A stretch of 64,000 bases of DNA from Tetrapyrgos nigripes (Eukaryota > Basidiomycota > Agaricomycetes > Agaricales > Campanellaceae). The position numbers and the translations under genes were made by a program. Location: positions 496,001 through 560,000 of the forward strand of contig JAACJM010000035.1 of NCBI GenBank assembly GCA_013368315.1, written 5' to 3'. The notes under the pieces were generated by a model. The model made no database searches, was not told the DNA's origin, and worked only from the letters and a program-made list of their open reading frames with translations. This document shows, one piece after another, positions 57,789 through 64,000 of the stretch; position 1 is the first letter of the stretch, and each line of letters starts with the position of its first letter.

Positions 57789-60700
57789 GCAAACTATTCG
57801 TCAATGCTCAAGCGCTCAAGGACATGACGACTTTGAGATATTCACCTGGATGGCTAGCGTGACGACAGTGGCGCGAGGTCTACAAGCCAGATAGAGGTAT
57901 CGGATACGGGACCGAAGTTCCGAAGTTACCGGACGTGTGGCACGCGAGTCCAGGATCTAAGCTTGCGTTTCCCGCCGACGCTAAACAGAGACACATCACT
58001 ACGCAATCTGCAGTCCGTTGTTAGTGGTATTCTCACATCAGGTGCGTTACCGTAGTTGCGTCTCTGTCTGCTCTTTCTGACTCTTCTTAGAGCGAAGACA
58101 TCCCATCCAGTCTCTCAGAATATCACCGTCAAACAGGTCCCCTCTCTTCATCTTCCGCTCTCTCTCTACATCACCTCTACACCTTACACATGTCCAATCC
58201 GTCTACGCATTAACACAAGGACAAGAGTCAGACTCAGAACTACGGTTTGAGGAGTGTGTTTGGGGTGACTGTACGATGGTCTCCTACGGACATTGCGCAA
58301 GGAATCGATAGTCGTTCTGGCGATATATGGTGAGTCTCTTCAGAGTCTTTCTGCCTGGTTTTCGTCTTCTTTCTTTCTTTTTACGTTCTAGCGCTCTGGA
58401 GTTCCTCAGTTCCCTTCTTCGTTCTCTTGCTTTACTTATTTTATTCTTGCTTTATTCTCACCGTTCTCCATTCTCCCTTCCATTCTATGGTCTATACCCA
58501 TACCTGTCCTCGTCTATGCGTAAACTGCCTACTAGCATCCCCATTCATATCTTGTCTTCTCCTTCATATACTTATCTTCTACCTTGTATTCGTTCTTATC
58601 TGCCGTTCCATTTTGTCTTGTTTCCATTTTCCTTCTCCCTTTTACTTTTCCCTTTTCTATGTTGGAACTTGGCGTTTCGTTATTCTTTCCTTTTCCCTCC
58701 TTCTATCTTTCTTTATTCTCATTGTCTACAGCGTATACTAACCAAACCTCACTCTTCTTGCTCTGATCTGCTCTCCGTCTCACTCCTCACCACCTTTGTG
58801 ACATATCTCCCTCCCACTCTCGACTCTCAAATACCAACCAAGGTCCAACGCAGCACCTATAGTTACCTCTCCTCGATCTCCCAGCACTAATCCCCCAAAA
58901 AGCAAGAAGTCAAAAATCTTATGGGGCTTCGCTGTCGGCTCTACTCGTTAATAGGAGTCAGGTTTGTTGACGTTTGGGGGTAATCTGGATGTGGATTGGC
59001 TTGGATTAGGTGGGTTGTTACATTCTTTTCTTTTCTTTTCCTTCATCACTTTCATCTTCATATCCTCGTCCTCGTCCTCATTGTCTCGTTCCATTCCCGG
59101 CCATGCCTTAGTGTTCATCGATGTATCTTCGAACCCTTTAAAATTCTCTTGGTCTTAATCTTATCTTGTTTCTCCACGTTTCTTAGTTTCTTCATCGTGG
59201 GTTGTTGGTGTGTTGGCGTTTAACTCCGGTCTTTCATAGTCCATCTTTTGTCTTTGAGTCGCTTTCTTTCCTCATTTCTCATTTCTCATTATTATTGTTG
59301 TCTTCTCTAATGATTAGACTCCATCTAACCTGACTCTCGACCTTTTTACTTTTTCCTTTATCCAGGCTCTTTCTCATCTTTGTCCAATATCAGGCTCTTT
59401 AGGTGGGACCCAAGGGAGTTGTGGGAAGAGTTGGGGTCTCAATATGGCTCGAGATGTATGAAGTAAAGGTGGGAGAAAGCAAGAATCGAAGAGGTAGTAC
59501 GAGGGAGGGCATAGTTAGTTGCTCGTTGGAAGCTCGTTGGTTAGATGGCACTCGGTACGTAATCTTGCTTCTCATAAAACCTCACTAAGTCTCACCTCTC
59601 AGGACGACGATTCATACATTGACATCTCGACGTCTCGATATCCTCCTCCCTTCCCTTTCCCGGTCGCAACTGAGACACATCCTTCCAATCAGTCTTCCTC
59701 TTCGAACTTTTTCTTCCCCACTGGACTACAGACTTGGCTCACCCCCAAATATATCTACCGTCGTCCTCATGTTGTGTTAACGCTCAGGACCATATAGGCT
59801 TTAGCAGCGGAAATAAACACAGCGTAGAAGCTATCTATTCATCTTCCAATGAGGGATTTCCAATACTTGTAGACATTTAAGGTCGTGAGCTGCTGCTATG
59901 CAAATGACAATGCGGACCTAAGTACGTGCTACTGCAGAAGAGGGGGAAATTTCTCAAGCTAATTCCGACAGAGTCAAATGATCACCCAGATGAATTTAAC
60001 TACTCAGAGCGGTGAGAGTTCGTCTCCAACATCGAGCAGCTGTGAGCGGAAGTAATTTCAAGAATGATCGATTTTTTTGTCTCGATCACCTCAATGCTTT
60101 TTCAGCTTCATATAACCGGGATCGTCGGCTGGTCTCGTAAGGTCGTCTTTGGGCTGCCTCAGTCATCAAAACCTTTCTCGTTAGACACCTGGATTTACTC
60201 CACCAATCCAACTCGTCCGCTCCGTATTGTAATATAGGACAGAAGAAGTCAAAATGTGAGGAACAGAAGAGGAAGAGAGAAGAGATGCACCGAAGCCGCC
60301 AGTCAATGAGATCATGCCGACCTCAGAGGTCATTCCCAGTGAAAAACGACACAGAGCAGAGCCGACTGAAAACCGACCAAAATCGACTGTGTCCGGCCCA
60401 GCTGAAATGGTGGGCCTTGTCGGCTCCAGTCGGTAGTAGTCGTAGGGACTCGTAGAATTTTACATGCAGCATGACAGATTCCGACTGGATCTGGCTTGAC
60501 CCGACTGGTTTGCGCTGGTTACGGCACTCAGATAAACGCCTGTAGTGTCAGATAGCGTCGGACCTAATCAGATTTCAGCGGCATTTCATCTCGGACAGGA
60601 TCAGAAATACATATAATTATCAGCTTCTACTACATTACACGATATCTGACTATATCCAACTACAACTGCATAATACAAAGTCCAGATCCTAACAAGAAAA

Positions 60701-61923
60701 CCAAAGGTGAACCAAGTTTACTAAGTCCGCAGTGGTGCAAAACACGAAGTGGAAGAGGGATAGAGACAGCGAAACTCTGAAAAGCAAAGAATAAGAATGG
60801 CAACGAAAATAAATAAGAAGATTACATACCACCCATTGTTCTTGCACTTATCGGCCGGTTTTTGACACGCCTAGAATCTAAATTAGTATTGAGTTAGAAA
60901 CTAGAGTAAAAGTCGAGACGAACCGCTTTAACTTCGAAGGTCTGTTGAGATCAAAGCTTAAAAAGTGAGACAGAAATCGAGGTAGAGACAAAAGGCGGGT
61001 CAGCGTTACTCAATCCCAAATGAAAGAAAGCATGTACGCACCTGTAGTAGCCTATAATTCGGGCCAGGCTGTTACTTCAGTACCTTGGAGCATCCCATCC
61101 ACCCTGCCCGCATACAGCTTCACCTAGCAAAAGAGTCCTACCACATATTCCATGTAACTATCTTTCTAGAAGAATGGTCCGTCAGCTTGTTGACGTGTTT
61201 GACGCGTTCTGGTAGGTTGTTATAGTGTTTGGTGGTATCTAGTAGTGTCGGTGGGCAAGGGAGATAGAGCCTCGCACGTTAGCCCGCCATAGAGGAAAAG
61301 TCGAAATGACAATGCCTTGGAGAAGAGAGGAGGGAGGTAGTATGGATAGTGGGAGAGAGCAGGAGGGAGGGAGAGAGGGCCCGGGGAGATGTGGTGGAAG
61401 GACGAAAGGACGCGTCATCCCCGACTCCGGACCGAAGGGACAGGAGGAGGGACGTGTCCCACCGATCGATCAACAAATTCGGTTCTGAAATTTTAAACGG
61501 CGATTCCCGCATGAGGTCATTGTTTTCAGCGTTCCATTGCCTTCTACGCTTTACCACCATGACTCTCTCGCAATGCCTCGGTCTTGCTGCCAGCGCGTGG
61601 CCCATTATTCCTTGCTCAATGTTGTCAGAGCTCTTGCAACTTTTGTCTGCTATCGACCTATTGCATCTCCACCAGCGTTGTAGTAGACCATACAGCTTCC
61701 GAACAAGCAATCTAAAATATTGAGAGCTCGTTTCAAAGCCGATGTTATTGCCGAAAAGCTACTTTATTCAGAGAATTTCGTCTACAGCTTTCTTGTTTGC
61801 TCACGAATATGAAGCAAAAGTGTCAAGTAATGGACCGCGCTTTCGGTGAGGGCTTTTGTCGTCTGTTCAGTGAAAAGGTTTTATATTCAATGGTTCAGTC
61901 TGGGTGCTGTCAGAACCGATCAA
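57789..61923. other. No firm gene; long CT-rich stretch
   Basis: 58330-59400 is strongly pyrimidine-rich on the plus strand, which keeps long frames open (for example 187 codons at 58327) without real protein character. A short frame reads PRSPSTNPPKSKKSK then ILWGFAVGSTR-stop (near 58840-58950). A possible exon after a TTTAG acceptor at 59403 joins across an intron to YIDISTSRYPPPFPFP (near 59610-59660). These could be parts of one poorly preserved plus-strand gene, but I cannot build it. 60350-60510 repeats CCGACTGG-like words. Confidence 0.3.
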
Positions 61924-62208
61924 TGTTGAGCAGGCTATGTTCTATATACGTAGCGGCAACTGCATACTTACCTGGGGATGTAGAAGTGCTTGTTAGAGCG
62001 GTTTGTTAGAGGTTAAGAGCGATGAGTGTTAAGGGAAATCCTTATTATTGTAAGGCAAAACTACGAGCCCTTATATACTGTTCTAGATAGTACATGTGAC
62101 TACTTATCTAAGAACTACTGATGTAAGTAAGCGTAACTAACTAGATTACTATCTAATCTACATCTAATCTAATGTTGATGGCTGCTTAACTAATTTGCCA
62201 ATTCAACA
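61924..62208 (-). repeat. 3' LTR of a third, divergent Copia element
   Basis: Plus-strand TGTTGAGCAGG...CAATTCAACA, 285 bp, followed by the polypurine tract (CTCCCCCTTGC at 62209-62219). The terminal bases match the 369/371-bp LTRs, but the interior is different and shorter. Confidence 0.85.
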
Positions 62209-62335
62209 CTCCCCCTTGCTAAGCTGCACCATTAGTGCGTGTAAGCATAAAGGCACTATAAGCAGCCAAGGTTCATCTTCGTTATTTGAGATACGTTGTA
62301 CCACGGTTCTATGAATACATTATACCAAGGCTCAA

Positions 62336-64000
62336 CTAGTATAAAATTGAAGTCCTAGTTTGTGATCTAAACTTCTCGAATTTTTGTCTGCCAAGGTTCT
62401 TTGTAAACATATCAGCAGGATTATCGCTTCCTTCTATGAACTTTATTGTTACGTTTTCATTTGCTACATGTTCACGGATAAAGTGATACTTGACAGCAAT
62501 GTGTTTTGAACGTTGTTCTGTAACAGGATTGGATGCGATAAAGATAGATCCTTGATTGTCCCCATAGATATCGATAGCTTTCATCTCGATGTTAAGTTCT
62601 TTTAAGAGAGCTTTTATCCAGATAACTTGACGACTACAGTCACTAAGTGCCATATACTCAGCTTCAGTAGAACTTAATGCGGTTGTGGTTTGAGCTCTGG
62701 AGGCCCAGTAGAAAGTTCCACGGGCCAACGTTAGGAAGAAGCCAGTATGTGATCGATGATCGTTTGGGTCTGATGCCCAGTCAGAGTCTGTGTATGCAGC
62801 GAGACCAGTTCCTAATGGATCTGATTTAGTGATCTTTTTCTTGGATCCATCATACACTAATGCATAGTGTTGAGTACCGAGAAGGTAACGGCAAATCCAG
62901 AGAGCTTTAGCTAGATGATCATCTGAAGGGTTTGCAGTGTGCTGTGCCATTTTGGTAACGGCGAAGGCAATGTCAGGACGAGTTCCTAACATGATGTAAA
63001 GAAGAGACCCGATGACAGTTTGATATTTCTGTCGAAGGACTGGGTCTATTGGGGCTTTGTTTTTTATAGGATAGTATCCTGCAGGTAATGGAGTAGCAGA
63101 AGCTTTCGTGTTTTGCATACCACATCGTTCTAGTACCTTTTCAAGGTAGGCACATTGATCAAGATAAATCTTGCTGCCTTTCCTGACGATGTTCATCCTA
63201 AGAAATTCTTTGGCATCGCCAAGATCCCTGCATTCCCATTTCTTCATAAATTTCGCTTTTAGTTTAAGCACTAGCTGCTTGTCTGCTCCACAGAATAGGG
63301 CATCATCAACGTAGACAACGGCAATGACAATGTAACCGTTTTGATTATATACGAAGATTCCGGCATCAGAGTTGATTCGTTTAAAACCAAGTTCTGCCAT
63401 GGACTTGTCGAGACCTTTCCACCAAGCAAGACCAGCTTGCTTAAGTCCATATAGAGCGCGAAGTAGCCAAATGACTTTGCGTTCTTTTCCAGGTTCTATA
63501 AAACCTTCCGGTTGTTCCATATAGATCTCTTCTTCGAGTATGCCATAAAGGTAGGCACTACGAACATCGACACCTGAGATGTGCCAATTATTGAGGGCTG
63601 CCAAAGCAAAAACTAGGCGCACCGTCTCGAAGCGAACAACTGGAGAGAAGACTTGATCAAAGTCTAGACCTTCAATCTGTGAGAAACCTTTAGCGACGAG
63701 TCTCGCCTTCTTTTGACCATCAGTTTTGATGTCAAAGACCCATCGGTTTTTTATGACTTTCCTATTCTCAGGATGGTCTACGAGTTGAAAAGTTTCGCGC
63801 CTGCGAAGTACCTCTAGTTCTTCACGGCAAGCGATTTTCCATTCCTCTTGTTCCTTATCTGGTAAGAGCAATATTTCTTGGAGTGTCCATTCACGGGGAG
63901 ATTTAGAGTCAATTGCATTATGAAGCAAGAGATTTATCATCTTTACTCCCCCTTCCCAGCATAGTTGTGCCTGATCTTCTAAAAGATCGTTTCCATCTGT
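62336..64000 (-). CDS. Copia pol (RT and RNase H), third family, cut by window end
   Basis: Open from base 64000 to a stop at 62336, at least 554 codons; Gag, protease and integrase lie beyond the window. RT begins near REWTLQEILLLPDKEQEEW, has NRWVFDIKTDG, GVDVRSAYLYG and the catalytic YVDDALFCG. RNase H follows with AYTDSDW, SSTEAEYMAL and YGDNQGSIFIASNPVT. It is clearly related to the other two Copia proteins but differs at many positions (roughly 70% by eye), and its LTR is 285 bp. No stop or frameshift is visible in this part, so it may be intact. Its linker upstream of RT (CWEGGVKMINLLL) aligns with CREGGVSINFLL of copy 1. Confidence 0.95.
   Translation of the reverse strand, partial: TDGNDLLEDQAQLCWEGGVKMINLLLHNAIDSKSPREWTLQEILLLPDKEQEEWKIACREELEVLRRRETFQLVDHPENRKVIKNRWVFDIKTDGQKKARLVAKGFSQIEGLDFDQVFSPVVRFETVRLVFALAALNNWHISGVDVRSAYLYGILEEEIYMEQPEGFIEPGKERKVIWLLRALYGLKQAGLAWWKGLDKSMAELGFKRINSDAGIFVYNQNGYIVIAVVYVDDALFCGADKQLVLKLKAKFMKKWECRDLGDAKEFLRMNIVRKGSKIYLDQCAYLEKVLERCGMQNTKASATPLPAGYYPIKNKAPIDPVLRQKYQTVIGSLLYIMLGTRPDIAFAVTKMAQHTANPSDDHLAKALWICRYLLGTQHYALVYDGSKKKITKSDPLGTGLAAYTDSDWASDPNDHRSHTGFFLTLARGTFYWASRAQTTTALSSTEAEYMALSDCSRQVIWIKALLKELNIEMKAIDIYGDNQGSIFIASNPVTEQRSKHIAVKYHFIREHVANENVTIKFIEGSDNPADMFTKNLGRQKFEKFRSQTRTSILY

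Noticed and set aside
58327..58890. 187-codon Leu/Ser/Phe-rich plus-strand frame
   Set aside because: Pyrimidine-rich DNA lacks stops in several frames; there is no domain, and composition is explained by base bias.
60350..60510. Inverted-repeat transposon built on CCGACTGG words
   Set aside because: Words recur, but I could not pair them into ends with a target duplication.

Overview
The window looks like transposon-rich DNA of an agaricomycete (mushroom-forming basidiomycete). Evidence: host-type genes with many 40-80 bp GT-AG introns, a DUF6534-type membrane-protein gene (a family known mainly from Agaricomycetes), a KOW-domain gene, and a mixture of Copia, Gypsy, Mutator-like, hAT-like and Helentron-like elements. 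Only two host-like genes can be modelled well: the DUF6534-type gene (35979-37813, +, 11 exons) and a small secreted six-cysteine protein (46295-46968, +, 5 exons).

Layout. 1-4.0 kb: decayed Ty3/Gypsy gag-pol on the minus strand, running off the left edge, with several in-frame TGA codons and split inside RT by a Helentron-like element (897-1522). 4.0-8.0 kb: no convincing gene. 8.35-9.11 kb: a 150-bp tandem repeat. 11834-20257: a complete 8.4-kb Mutator-like element (25-bp inverted ends, 9-bp duplication TGATACAAG). It carries a KOW-domain gene (+) and a 15-exon gene (-). The 15-exon product joins a GCM1/WRKY-type zinc finger, a MULE DDE transposase, a USPL1/C19-like cysteine protease and a Ulp1-like domain, with one in-frame TGA. 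21452-23324: a short hAT-like element (8-bp duplication AATGGAGC) into which a 1.36-kb non-autonomous relative of the Mutator-like element has inserted (9-bp duplication AAAAGAAAG).

27049-34143 (+) and 50682-57783 (-): two full-length Copia elements with intact open reading frames of about 1,977 codons, LTR pairs in which I saw no difference, 5-bp duplications (CCCAC, GGCAA) and a primer-binding site matching the anticodon region of initiator tRNA-Met. 61924-64000: the 3' half of a third, divergent Copia element (-), cut by the window end. 38-44 kb holds more Helentron-like copies, a 331-bp duplication, a 110-bp tandem array and a recurring 15-bp palindrome. The remainder (44-50 kb, 58-62 kb) shows no gene I can support firmly.

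The most unusual item is the Mutator-like element: it has a transposase fused to two different peptidase-like domains, a KOW partner gene, and a non-autonomous derivative nearby. The second is a small Helentron-like family whose precise A|T insertion without target duplication can be read directly from the Gypsy RT gene it interrupts. All gene models were spliced by eye; phases were checked by hand, but no alignment or database search was possible.
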